Source of the DNA: Ensifer canadensis | Lineage (GTDB): Bacteria; Pseudomonadota; Alphaproteobacteria; Rhizobiales; Rhizobiaceae | Direction of reading: 5' to 3' | Assembly (NCBI RefSeq): GCF_017488845.2 | Contig: NZ_CP083373.1 | Span: 62,001 to 126,000 of the forward strand | Length of the DNA stretch: 64,000 nucleotides | Part shown: positions 8,632 through 16,598 of the stretch, one piece after another | Layout of the letters: the number at the start of each line of letters is the position of its first letter | Position numbering within the stretch: position 1 is the first letter of the stretch | Program-made: the position numbers and the translations under genes | Notes under the pieces: generated by a model | Database searches by the model: none | What the model was told of the DNA's origin: nothing | The model's input: the letters and a program-made list of their open reading frames with translations, nothing else

Positions 8632-9094
8632 TGTTGCCCTCCATTCGCAGCATTGATCGGCCCGCTCGCGTGGTCGCGGAAGCGAAGCGGCGAACGGGCA
8701 TGCAGACGCAACGGCGCTGAGCGCCGAGCGCGAGTAGCCGTGGCCAGATCGTTTATTTGAGAGGGATCCCCGAAACGGCGAACGGGTGCGTTCGAGCCGC
8801 TCGGGGCTACGAGCGCGTCAGCAGGGACGCTGAGAGAACCAAGTATTTCTTGTGTCGACGTGAAGTAGTCATGATTCCCATGTGGTCACTTGAGGCATTG
8901 GATTCAATTGGTCGAGATGCGGCCTTTGGACGCTGGCTAGACGACCGGTAATTCGAGCACGCCGCGCGCCAGCCGACACGGACCTCGGGGGCCGGAGTTG
9001 TGACGGGCTAGCCATTCTGTCATCGATCCAGCCGCGATAGGGAAGGTCGAACGCGTGAAAAAGCGTAAGATAACGCAGCGAAAACCATCGCAGG

Positions 9095-9345
9095 GCGACC
9101 CTCAGAGCGGGCTCGGATGATCCCGACAAGTCGGTCGCCACCGATGCCTTACCGTAAGTGTCAAGCAGGGCGACTTCGACGAGAGGCCGGTATACATGAC
9201 GCGATCGGCGATTTGAGCGAGCAGCGCGAGATGATGGTGACGGAGAGCATCGCCATGCCCATGCGGGCTCTGATATCGGAAAGAAGCTGGATGATCCCGC
9301 CCGGGTGGTGACGTCAAGGCCGGTCACCTCATCGAGCAACAAATG
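9095..9345 (-). pseudogene. Relic of a peptide-type ABC transporter ATPase
   Basis: On the minus strand LLLDE(V)TGLDVTT (Walker B and D-loop of OppD/DppD-type ATPases, with one or more codons lost), SDIRARMGMAML and LAQIADRVMY can be read in consecutive but different frames. This is the order found in oligopeptide or dipeptide transporter ATPases. Walker A and the signature motif are not visible. The rest of 8,632-9,653 shows no gene; the long minus-strand open frame across it merely threads through the relic. Confidence 0.5.
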
Positions 9346-9653
9346 ATGAGAATTAACGCGCACCTGAATATTGCCCATGCGGCTCTGCGGGCGGCTTCCG
9401 CGGCGTTCCGGAAACGGAGGCGTTGAAAGGAGCTTACCCTTGAAATTGCTGCATGCGCTGTCTAAATGCAGGGCATGTGTATGGATACGTCTGTCAAGAT
9501 TTTGAGTCTTACCGATCAAGCATGCTCCCCCTCCCGGAGCAGGCAGCCTTGACTCTGTAACGCCGCCACAGACCCGCCGCTCCGGGAACACATGATCAAG
9601 AACAGTGCGGTTCTATTCGTGCCGAACACACGGCGCGTTAATGGAGCGTATCC

Positions 9654-9818
9654 ATGTCCCACTTACGATCTCGCCCGATCTGCGTCACCTGCAATCGCCA
9701 TCTTCCCGTTGCCGCGGCCCGCTGCCCATGGTGCAAGACGCCAATTCTTAGCCGCCCGCCGCGCTTTTTCCGTCGGTCACAACCGGCGTCCGCTTTGTGT
9801 TGCAACCACCTTTCTTGA
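9654..9818 (+). CDS. Small zinc-ribbon protein (54 aa)
   Basis: ATG 9654 follows GGAGCGTATCC (GGAG seven bases upstream) and opens a 54-codon frame with two CxxC pairs, CVTC (residues 10-13) and CPWC (24-27), separated by ten residues and followed by an Arg/Pro-rich tail. This spacing fits a zinc ribbon. It ends a few bases before the NUDIX gene, so the two probably form one transcript. I do not recognise a named family. The function might be RNA or protein binding, but that is open. Confidence 0.55.
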   Translation: MSHLRSRPICVTCNRHLPVAAARCPWCKTPILSRPPRFFRRSQPASALCCNHLS

Positions 9819-9833
9819 GGAGGGATGCCGACG

Positions 9834-10370
9834 ATGAGCCACAACACAAAAATCGACGATCATGCATTGAGGGCCAGCGGCATCGACGAATTGCAGCAGG
9901 TTGGGGTCTTGCCCTGGCGCATTCGGCGCGACGGCGCGCCGAAGGTCTTACTCATAACGTCACGCAGGCGGGGGCGATGGATCGTGCCCAAGGGATGGCC
10001 GATGAAAGGATACCCGCTCCTTGTCGCAGCGGCGCGGGAGGCCTTCGAGGAGGCCGGGATCATTGGTGACATGTGGCCTTCACCGGTCACCACCTATCGA
10101 TACATGAAGGCATTGGACGACGGCTCGGAGATCCCCTGCCGCGTCGCCGTGTTCGGCATGAATGTACGAGGCACTCTGACCCACTGGCGAGAAAAAGATC
10201 AGAGGCAGCGGCGATGGTTCTCCGTTGAGGCGGCTGCGGACAGGCTCGATGACATCGAGCTTTCCGCCTTCGTCAGGGCGCTGGCGACCGCGCCGGAGCG
10301 CCTGGAGCCCTCCGACCGGCCCGCCAGCCGTCATCTTGCACGCGCTGGGCCGAGCAAGATAAGGAGCTGA
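9834..10370 (+). CDS. NUDIX hydrolase, DIPP-like
   Basis: The 178-residue protein carries WIVPKGWPMKGYPLLVAAAR followed directly by EAFEEAGI, the NUDIX box. Proteins with PKGWPMKG are usually diphosphoinositol-polyphosphate or nucleotide-diphosphate phosphohydrolases. The metal-binding REAFEEAG is intact, while the first Glu of the classical box is replaced by Tyr, which also varies in related rhizobial members. ATG 9834 is chosen because AGGAGG (9818-9823) lies ten bases away; the earlier ATG at 9825 would be too close. Confidence 0.8.
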   Translation: MSHNTKIDDHALRASGIDELQQVGVLPWRIRRDGAPKVLLITSRRRGRWIVPKGWPMKGYPLLVAAAREAFEEAGIIGDMWPSPVTTYRYMKALDDGSEIPCRVAVFGMNVRGTLTHWREKDQRQRRWFSVEAAADRLDDIELSAFVRALATAPERLEPSDRPASRHLARAGPSKIRS

Positions 10371-10586
10371 GGAAACACGGATGTCTTCAACGATCTTCCC
10401 CCGGCGCGATCGGCGGCGCACCGCATTTCCCATCCGCAGGGTCAACGCCAGACGCTGACCGCCTGGCGCCGCTACCTGCGACGGCAAGAGGGGCGCCAGG
10501 AATTTGTCCAATCCCAGATCGAACCCTGCGGAGCAACGCTGACGATTCGCGTGCCGGCCGTTGCCCATTTTGAGAAAGAACCCGCA

Positions 10587-10793
10587 ATGAGCTTCAGATA
10601 CAGCCACACTTTCCCCATCAGCGGCCCGAACAAGCTGCCCCGCTTCAGGCAATGGGCAGCCAAGAACGTTCCGGGCGTTGCCGTGTCCCTACCACCCCAG
10701 GTGCCTGTCAAGAGCACGGCCTTGACGGTACGGCTGAAGTCCGGAGAGGACCGCGATATGCTGATCGCGAAATTGGAAGGAGCCAGCTTCTAG
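10587..10793 (+). CDS. Small hypothetical protein (68 aa)
   Basis: The frame starts MSFRYSHTFPISGPNKLPRF and ends IAKLEGASF, is basic and of mixed composition, and shows no membrane segment or known motif. It is in frame with, and open back to, the NUDIX stop at 10,370, so the intervening 216 bases might encode a longer ancestral protein whose start is lost. Function unknown. Confidence 0.4.
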   Translation: MSFRYSHTFPISGPNKLPRFRQWAAKNVPGVAVSLPPQVPVKSTALTVRLKSGEDRDMLIAKLEGASF

Positions 10794-11059
10794 GCGGATG
10801 CCGGCAACGTTGCGTAGGGGACTTACGCTCACCGTAGGTTAGACGCACTGCACCGGAGACGACGGCGAATGACGGGCCGCTCACCGCACCAAAACCGTGC
10901 GGTTGGGATCGGCGCGTTGTTCGTCGTCATGCTCGCGGGTAACACATGACCCGGCGGCCACGTACGCCAGTCTGCCGCGATCGAGGGGTAATCCTGCGCT
11001 CGGTTGGGACGGCTTCGATGCGAATAGGCCACGTCGAATTGGACGATAGTCCACCAAAA

Positions 11060-11580
11060 GAGCACACTGGCGACGTTTACTTCCTTCCACCGCGCGGCTA
11101 TCGCCGAGCAGATGGTTGAAACGGTTGAGCGCCCGGGTCCCGGCGACGCTCCACAGATCGATTTTCGCAACGAGGAATTCCTGGCGATCGGCGCTTGCCG
11201 GGCAGGGCGCTGGTCAGCCATCCTTATGATCAGGCTGTGCCCGATAAAACGCTGTCCGCGTTCCGTTCCCGCCCGGTCAGCGCAGGCGATGAAGAGGCCG
11301 TTCGTATGGGCAGCCGCTTTATGGAGAATGTTCGCCACTGGCGCGGCGACGCTCTCGGCCCCGCCATCGGCACCCAGTTCGTGGGAACGCAAACGAGTTC
11401 GGCGCAAGCCAGCGCAAGCGAGCGGAACGTTTTAGGAAACCAGCCATCGTAGCAGATAGCGATGCCGACGCGGCCGAACGGTAGTTCGAACACGGGAGTT
11501 TCCTTGGCTGCAGATGGCGGGACTAAAATCGGCGGTCCCTACTTGCGCGGAAAGGGCGAAATAGTCGTGGCCCAAACCTG
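11060..11580 (-). pseudogene. Broken nitrilase/carbon-nitrogen hydrolase gene
   Basis: PVFELPFGRVGIAICYDGWF contains the cysteine nucleophile motif of the nitrilase superfamily. It is followed by LVCVPTNWVPMAGPR in the same frame, then KAAAHTNGLFIACADRAGTE in a second frame, and FNHLLGDSRAVEG in a third. The order matches one nitrilase-family enzyme with at least two frameshifts. The N-terminal third is not recognisable beyond about 11,580. The original substrate cannot be inferred. Confidence 0.65.
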
Positions 11581-11640
11581 CCAGATCATCCTTGGGTTCG
11601 GAAAAGCCAGAAAACCTATTCGGGAGAACTGAAATGCGCG

Positions 11641-12024
11641 GTATGCAAAAAGGAACCCATGGAAGAACACAACCAAGTTCCATAATTACTCTTATCTGAT
11701 TTTATGTAATGAAATAACATAACATGACATAGAACGGTAACAACCGCACTCCTGGCGCGAACACCTCTCGCCAAGCTTGACGCCCGTCGTTCACTGTCCC
11801 AATCTTACGCTTCCCTAGTCCCAGGGCGACAACGGCAAAGCCTTGCCGACGTCGAAAGAACACGTCCATGGAGGGCTGCTTCGACATCGTCGCGGCGACA
11901 TTGGGCTTCTGTCCGGGAGCCACTCCGTCATCCCCGGGTGGTGAGCCGAGGACTCACCCCGCGAAAACGGAAGCTTCGCCCCGGGCCGAGCATGACGGAT
12001 GGAAAATTCGGCCGATCAACGGCC
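11641..12024. other. Intergenic stretch, no gene seen
   Basis: The region between the nitrilase relic and the aldo-keto reductase stop includes an AT-rich patch with repeated ATAACAT/ATGACAT words at 11,705-11,735. No frame has convincing composition. Confidence 0.35.
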
Positions 12025-13068
12025 TCACTTCACCGCAGCGGCCGGCCAGTCCATCACATCCTCCTTGCCGCCCGCCAGACGACCGCGACTGCCGGTAACG
12101 ATATCGTAGGGGAAGCCGAGCGGGATGGCGCTGGCGGTATCGAGGCGGGCGATCTGCTCTTCGGTCAGGCGAACATTGAGTGCTGAAAGATTGTCGTCGA
12201 GCTGCTCCTTGGTGCGCGGACCGATGATCGGCAGCGTTGAGCCTTTGGCTAGTACCCAGGCGATGGCGATCTGACCGGCAGGAAGTCCGGTTTCCTCGGC
12301 AATCGCCAGAACCACGTCAACGGTTGCCGTCTTGCGATCGTCGCTTTCACCATGGATGACCGCGCCGAGCCCTTGCGCCCTGCCCGTCTCGCCCTTGCGA
12401 TATTTTCCGGTGAGGAGACCACCGCCAAGCGGTGACCAGCTAACGGTGCCCAGTCCAAAGGCATTGGCCATGGGGATCAGCTCGCGCTCGACGGTGCGTT
12501 CCACGAGGCTGTATTCGATCTGCAGCGCCGAGATCGGCGACCAGCCGCGCAGGTCTGCCAAGGTGGCGGCGGTGGCGACGCGCCAGGCTGGGAAGTCCGA
12601 CAGGCCGGAATAGAGGATCTTGCCGGAACGGGAGAGGTCATCAAGGCCGCGGACGATTTCGTCGATCGGGGTGACGGCATCCGGCATATGCACCCAGAGA
12701 AGATCGATGCGATCGGTGTTCAGGCGCTTCAGGCTGGCTTCCACGGATTGAATCATCGCCTTGCGGCTGTTGCCAGTGCGCTGCAAGCCGCTGGTCGGCG
12801 CATCGCCCAGCGAGAACTTTGTAGCGAGCACGATATCGTCGCGCTCGCTAGTGATGAATTCGCCGGTCAGCGTTTCCGAGTGGCCGAACTGATACTGGTC
12901 GGCCGTATCGATGAAATTGCCGCCGTCGGTGCGGTAACCCTCGAATATCTGCTTCGCAGTCTCTCGGTCCGCGCCGTAGCCCCAGCCGGTGCCGAAATTG
13001 CCGGTGCCCAGCGCCAACGACGAAACGCGAAGGCCGGTGCGGCCCAAAACTCTATAACGCATGCTCAT
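12025..13068 (-). CDS. Aldo-keto reductase
   Basis: A 347-residue NAD(P)H-dependent oxidoreductase of the (beta/alpha)8 AKR superfamily. It shows the N-terminal YRVLGRTGLRVSSLALGTGN, the catalytic Asp-Tyr context NFIDTADQYQFGHSE, the lysine ATKFSLGD, the histidine LLWVHMPD and the cofactor segment LPIIGPRTKEQLDDNL. ATG 13,068 is preferred because AAGG lies nine bases upstream. It is divergent from a TetR-family gene and the intervening region carries two palindromes, so it is very likely the target of that regulator. Confidence 0.9.
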   Translation of the reverse strand: MSMRYRVLGRTGLRVSSLALGTGNFGTGWGYGADRETAKQIFEGYRTDGGNFIDTADQYQFGHSETLTGEFITSERDDIVLATKFSLGDAPTSGLQRTGNSRKAMIQSVEASLKRLNTDRIDLLWVHMPDAVTPIDEIVRGLDDLSRSGKILYSGLSDFPAWRVATAATLADLRGWSPISALQIEYSLVERTVERELIPMANAFGLGTVSWSPLGGGLLTGKYRKGETGRAQGLGAVIHGESDDRKTATVDVVLAIAEETGLPAGQIAIAWVLAKGSTLPIIGPRTKEQLDDNLSALNVRLTEEQIARLDTASAIPLGFPYDIVTGSRGRLAGGKEDVMDWPAAAVK

Positions 13069-13115
13069 GTGCTTCATCCTTCTAAAAAGAGTTTCCGCCG
13101 GGTTTGTTTATTTAA

Positions 13116-13156
13116 ATGACGATCGTCATGCATTGCATTTAAATGACGGTCGTCAT
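13116..13156. promoter_or_regulatory. Two tandem palindromic operators for the TetR-family regulator
   Basis: ATGACGATCGTCAT at 13116-13129 is a perfect 14-base palindrome and ATGACGGTCGTCAT at 13143-13156 differs only at its centre. Both are preceded by TTTAA or TTTAAA, and their centres are 27 bp apart, close to two and a half helical turns. They lie between the divergent aldo-keto reductase and TetR genes, so they should control both. Confidence 0.8.
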
Positions 13157-13193
13157 ATAGTTTGTCAAGGGTATTTTCCGAAAGGAGTTGCGC

Positions 13194-13769
13194 ATGCGTC
13201 CGACCAAGGAACAGGCAAAGGATAACCGGCAGCGGATTCTCGATACGGCAGCAAAGCTGTTTCGCGAGAATGGCATCCATGCCGTCGGTGTCGATGCCGT
13301 CATGAAAGGGGCCGGCCTCACCCATGGCGGCTTCTACGGCCACTTCAAATCCAAGAGCGATCTTGCAGAGCAAGCGCTGGCCCATGCGATGCAGAACATG
13401 CTAGGCGCCGATGCCCTCAGTGGTTCGTTGGACGATTTCGCGAAATCCTATCTTTCACCAGAGCATCGCGCCGCCGTTGGAGCGGGATGCACCGTGGCCG
13501 CTCTTGGGCCGGAGCTCGCAAGACTGCCGGAGGCGGAGCGAGGCCCGGTGACAGATCATATCCGCGGGTTGATCGCCCATATGGAGAACTGGCAGACGGA
13601 GAGTGGTTTCAAGCCTGACCGCAGCCAAGCGATCGCGGATGTCGCAAGCTTCGTCGGCGCTCTCGTCATGTCCCGGGCGGTGAACGATCCCGTCTTGTCC
13701 GACGAGATTCTGGAGAGCGTGCGCGACCGGGTGACCGGAAAGGCCCAGGACCAACCGATTTCGGCGTAA
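13194..13769 (+). CDS. TetR/AcrR-family repressor
   Basis: The 191-residue protein begins MRPTKEQAKDNRQRILDTAA and has the TetR helix-turn-helix HAVGVDAVMKGAGLTHGGFY followed by GHFKSKSDLAEQAL. The C-terminal ligand domain is of the common 190-residue type. AAAGGAG lies six bases before ATG 13,194. The two palindromes upstream are its likely binding sites, giving autorepression and repression of the divergent reductase. An electrophilic or aldehyde inducer is plausible for such pairs but not shown. Confidence 0.9.
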   Translation: MRPTKEQAKDNRQRILDTAAKLFRENGIHAVGVDAVMKGAGLTHGGFYGHFKSKSDLAEQALAHAMQNMLGADALSGSLDDFAKSYLSPEHRAAVGAGCTVAALGPELARLPEAERGPVTDHIRGLIAHMENWQTESGFKPDRSQAIADVASFVGALVMSRAVNDPVLSDEILESVRDRVTGKAQDQPISA

Positions 13770-14653
13770 CACGACGAAGACCGCATAGCTCCCTCATGCG
13801 ATCTGACCTCGAGAAGGCGGATCTCCGGGATTAGCATGACGCGAATCCCCTTCCCCGGAGTCCTGGACTCTCACGGGCGGCGGCTGTTCGCCGACCCAGA
13901 AATCTTGATTTCGTAGGTGCGCCTACTAGCCCGAGGTTCGAAATCAAGTCGCATACCAGATCCAGCCCTTACCGCTGCTGTCTTGGTCAAGCGGTCCAAG
14001 ACTTCCAGGCGGGGAGTTCGAGACGCAAGACCAAGCCGCCAGCTTCACGCACGCAGATGCCCTTCAAGGATTGCTGTCGCTCTCTCAAACTGCTCCCGAA
14101 GAAACCGATCAATATGCACCATCAACCTGGTATCAAGGCGCCCGATCTCCTCGATCCGACGACGGCTGCGATCGCCATACGAGGCAAGTTTCTTGCCGAT
14201 GCCGATAGGACCGCTCCAGTGCGATGTCCGTCTTCGTCGCTGTGTCCAGGTTCGGATCCAGCGCCGCCCGCGACACCGTCATCGTGACCGCCAAGAACAC
14301 CTGCTCGATCCAAAAGCATCCGTTTGGACAGGCTGATTTCCTCAACCTAAACAATCTTTTTGCATCCAAGATTATCTGGCGACGCTCAGGCGCGGATCAC
14401 GCTTTCGTCGGGCATCGGCTCTCCTAGGTCCAAAGTTTGTGTATGAATTCTGGTCAGTAAGCGCCCGCAACACATTCATTCCGCCGGAAGAAAGGGTTTC
14501 GCTGCCGCGGTCCCGTTCTCCATCGCTGCACCGGCGCATTAGATTCTCCGTTGTTTCTGAACGGGCGTTTACATCAACAACGTGAATCAGTTCGCCCCAA
14601 CCGATTCAAAAGTCTGATTGGACGCGGAATCTTGAACACGTGATGCTGTGTTC
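13770..14653. other. Degenerate stretch without an intact gene
   Basis: Minus-strand fragments such as LDTRLMVHIDRFLREQFERA (about 14,060-14,150) and IEQVFLAVTMTVSRAALDP (about 14,250-14,310) look like protein but lie in different frames with stops between them. I could not assign a family. The part from 14,430 to 14,650 shows nothing. Confidence 0.35.
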
Positions 14654-14905
14654 ATGACCCAGCAGTGCTCCAACCTATACTTTCAACGGATAGATCCAAG
14701 CCGCAACATGGCGCGCTATTATATGTTGTCGATACAGCCGACGCTGTTTGGCGAAGTTTCCCTCATTCGAGCTTGGGGGCGTATCGGTACGCGCGGCCAG
14801 GAGATGAGCCACCACTTTGCATCCGAGACGGACGCTTTGGTGCTTCTTCGGAAAATCGTCCGCCGGAAGTCCGCGAAGGGCTATGTTTTCAAGGGAACTT
14901 GTTGA
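14654..14905 (+). CDS. WGR-domain protein (83 aa)
   Basis: Almost the whole protein is a WGR domain: residues around NMARYYMLSIQPTLFGE are followed by LIRAWGRIGTRGQEM and then ETDALVLLRKIVRRKSAKGY. WGR domains occur in PARPs and in bacterial proteins near DNA-modification or regulatory genes and are thought to bind nucleic acid. Stand-alone copies are common in rhizobia. No stress-type promoter was seen before it. Confidence 0.8.
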   Translation: MTQQCSNLYFQRIDPSRNMARYYMLSIQPTLFGEVSLIRAWGRIGTRGQEMSHHFASETDALVLLRKIVRRKSAKGYVFKGTC

Positions 14906-14988
14906 AAATCACTAGGATACTGCTGTTTTCGCGGAAAACCGATGATTGTTGACATCGGCGCGACGGGGAAACATTCGTCTGGCCTATT

Positions 14989-15013
14989 GGAACATTCTTA
15001 AGCGACTGCCGTT
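14989..15013 (+). promoter_or_regulatory. EcfG-type promoter, perfect (GGAAC-N16-CGTT)
   Basis: GGAAC at 14989-14993 and CGTT at 15010-15013 lie about 30 bases before the first gene of the molybdenum hydroxylase operon. This matches the general stress response consensus of alphaproteobacteria (GGAAC-N16/17-CGTT, or GGAAC-N18/19-TT as defined for Sinorhizobium RpoE2). Confidence 0.75.
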
Positions 15014-15043
15014 TGGCCCAGAGCAGCAGTGAAAGGGTTTCCC

Positions 15044-15565
15044 GTGATCACACGCTCGTCGATGCACGCACCAAAGTGCGCGGTATCATTCATGGTCAAC
15101 GGCCAAACAACAAACGTCGAAATCGCCCCATGGATTACGCTGCTGGATCTGCTGCGCGGTCCGCTCGAGCTTACGGGCACTAAGAAGGGCTGCGATCATG
15201 GACAATGCGGCGCATGCACGGTCTTGATTGATGGTGAACGCATAAATTGCTGCCTTAAGCTCGCCGTATCGCTGGATGGAGCTGATATAAGGACGATCGA
15301 AGGCTTCGGCACTCCGGATGCTTTGCACCCGATGCAACAGGCTTTTCTTGATCACGATGCGTTTCAATGCGGCTACTGCACGCCGGGTCAAATTTGTTCC
15401 GCGATAAGCCTCGTCAATGAAGGCCGAGCGTATTCACGCGCCGAGATCCGTGAACTGATGAGCGGTAATCTCTGCCGGTGCGGCGCCTATACCAACATCA
15501 TCGACGCCATCGAAACGTTCTTGCAGTCGAATGGTCGGCATAAAACGGACGGATCCGGACGATGA
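15044..15565 (+). CDS. Molybdenum hydroxylase, [2Fe-2S] subunit
   Basis: This small subunit of an xanthine dehydrogenase-family enzyme (PaoA/CoxS-like) passes electrons from the molybdenum site to FAD. The plant-type cluster is bound by CDHGQCGACTVLIDGERINC and the second cluster by CGYCTPGQ and CRCG. GTG 15,044 with AAAGGG six bases upstream is the likely start; ATG 15,062 is the alternative. No twin-arginine signal is visible, unlike periplasmic E. coli PaoA, so a cytoplasmic enzyme is inferred. The stop overlaps the next gene by four bases. Confidence 0.88.
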   Translation: MITRSSMHAPKCAVSFMVNGQTTNVEIAPWITLLDLLRGPLELTGTKKGCDHGQCGACTVLIDGERINCCLKLAVSLDGADIRTIEGFGTPDALHPMQQAFLDHDAFQCGYCTPGQICSAISLVNEGRAYSRAEIRELMSGNLCRCGAYTNIIDAIETFLQSNGRHKTDGSGR

Positions 15566-16584
15566 AGCCGTTTTCCTACACCCGGCCCGAATCCGTGGAG
15601 AATGCGATACGCGCGCTTTCAGCCAATCCGCGCGCTTTCGTCCTCGCGGGCGGGACCAATCTCGTTGACTTGATGAAATACGATGTTGTGCATCCAGAAG
15701 CGATCATCGACATCAACCGCCTGCCGTTGAAAGACATCGAAGAGTTGCCCGATGGCGGGCTGAGGATCGGCGCGCTGGTCAGCAATTCGGCGCTCGCCCA
15801 TGATCGACGAGTGATGAATCGCTATCCCCTACTCACAAGCGCCATTCTGGCTGGTGCATCACCACAATTGCGCAACGCGGCTACGACCGGTGGTAATCTT
15901 TTGCAACGGACCCGTTGCTACTACTTCTACGATCCTGCCACGCCTTGCAATAAGCGCCGTCCCGGCTCGGGCTGCTCTGCGCGCGGCGGCTTTAATCGAA
16001 ATCACGCTATCCTTGGTGCGAGCGAAAGCTGCATCGCAGTTCATCCCTCGGATATGTGCGTTGGCCTGGCCGCCCTGGGAGCGACAGTCGAGGTTATAGG
16101 ACCGAAAGGCCAACGTTGTATTGCGCTGGCCGACTTCCACCGGCTTCCCGGCCAGGAGCCAGACCGGGACAACTCATTGGAACCTGGCGAAATCGTCGTC
16201 GCGATCCGACTCGAGCCTAACCACTTCGTCGCGCACAACAGCTATTTGAAGCTGCGTGACCGCCTCTCCTATGCCTTTGCGCTCGTCTCCGTTGCCGCAG
16301 CAATTGATCTATCCGACGGACGCATCGTTGATGTGAGGCTGGCCCTCGGGGGGGTGGCGCACAAACCTTGGCGAGACCCTCTGGTTGAGGCGGAGTTCGC
16401 TGGGGAAATGGCGGAAGATGCAACGTTCCGCCGTCTTGCCGACAGGCTGTTGACCGGCGCCAAAGGATACGGTGACAACGATTTCAAAATAGTGTTGGCG
16501 AAGCGTGCCATTGCGCGTGCACTGACCGAGGCGGCGACGCGTCCGTCCCAATCTCAGGGGAATGGGCCGCGACAGACACGATAG
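15562..16584 (+). CDS. Molybdenum hydroxylase, FAD subunit with extra iron-sulfur motif
   Basis: A 340-residue medium subunit with FAD-binding motifs VLAGGTNLVDLMK and ATTGGNLLQRTRC. It contains the cysteine-rich insert C-YYFYDPATP-C-NKRRPGSG-C, which in PaoB-type subunits binds an additional [4Fe-4S] cluster. This insert places the enzyme with PaoABC-type aldehyde oxidoreductases rather than with classical xanthine dehydrogenase. It overlaps the [2Fe-2S] gene and is followed after 14 bases by the catalytic subunit. Confidence 0.88.
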   Translation: MKPFSYTRPESVENAIRALSANPRAFVLAGGTNLVDLMKYDVVHPEAIIDINRLPLKDIEELPDGGLRIGALVSNSALAHDRRVMNRYPLLTSAILAGASPQLRNAATTGGNLLQRTRCYYFYDPATPCNKRRPGSGCSARGGFNRNHAILGASESCIAVHPSDMCVGLAALGATVEVIGPKGQRCIALADFHRLPGQEPDRDNSLEPGEIVVAIRLEPNHFVAHNSYLKLRDRLSYAFALVSVAAAIDLSDGRIVDVRLALGGVAHKPWRDPLVEAEFAGEMAEDATFRRLADRLLTGAKGYGDNDFKIVLAKRAIARALTEAATRPSQSQGNGPRQTR

Positions 16585-16598
16585 TAAAGGGCTTTTAC

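Noticed and set aside
8869..9591. Long minus-strand open frame of 240 codons
   Set aside because: Only a short part of it reads as ABC ATPase and the rest of the homology is in other frames, so it threads through a relic rather than being a gene.
10080..10652. Minus-strand open frame of 190 codons
   Set aside because: Antisense to the NUDIX hydrolase, low-complexity composition typical of a GC-rich shadow frame.
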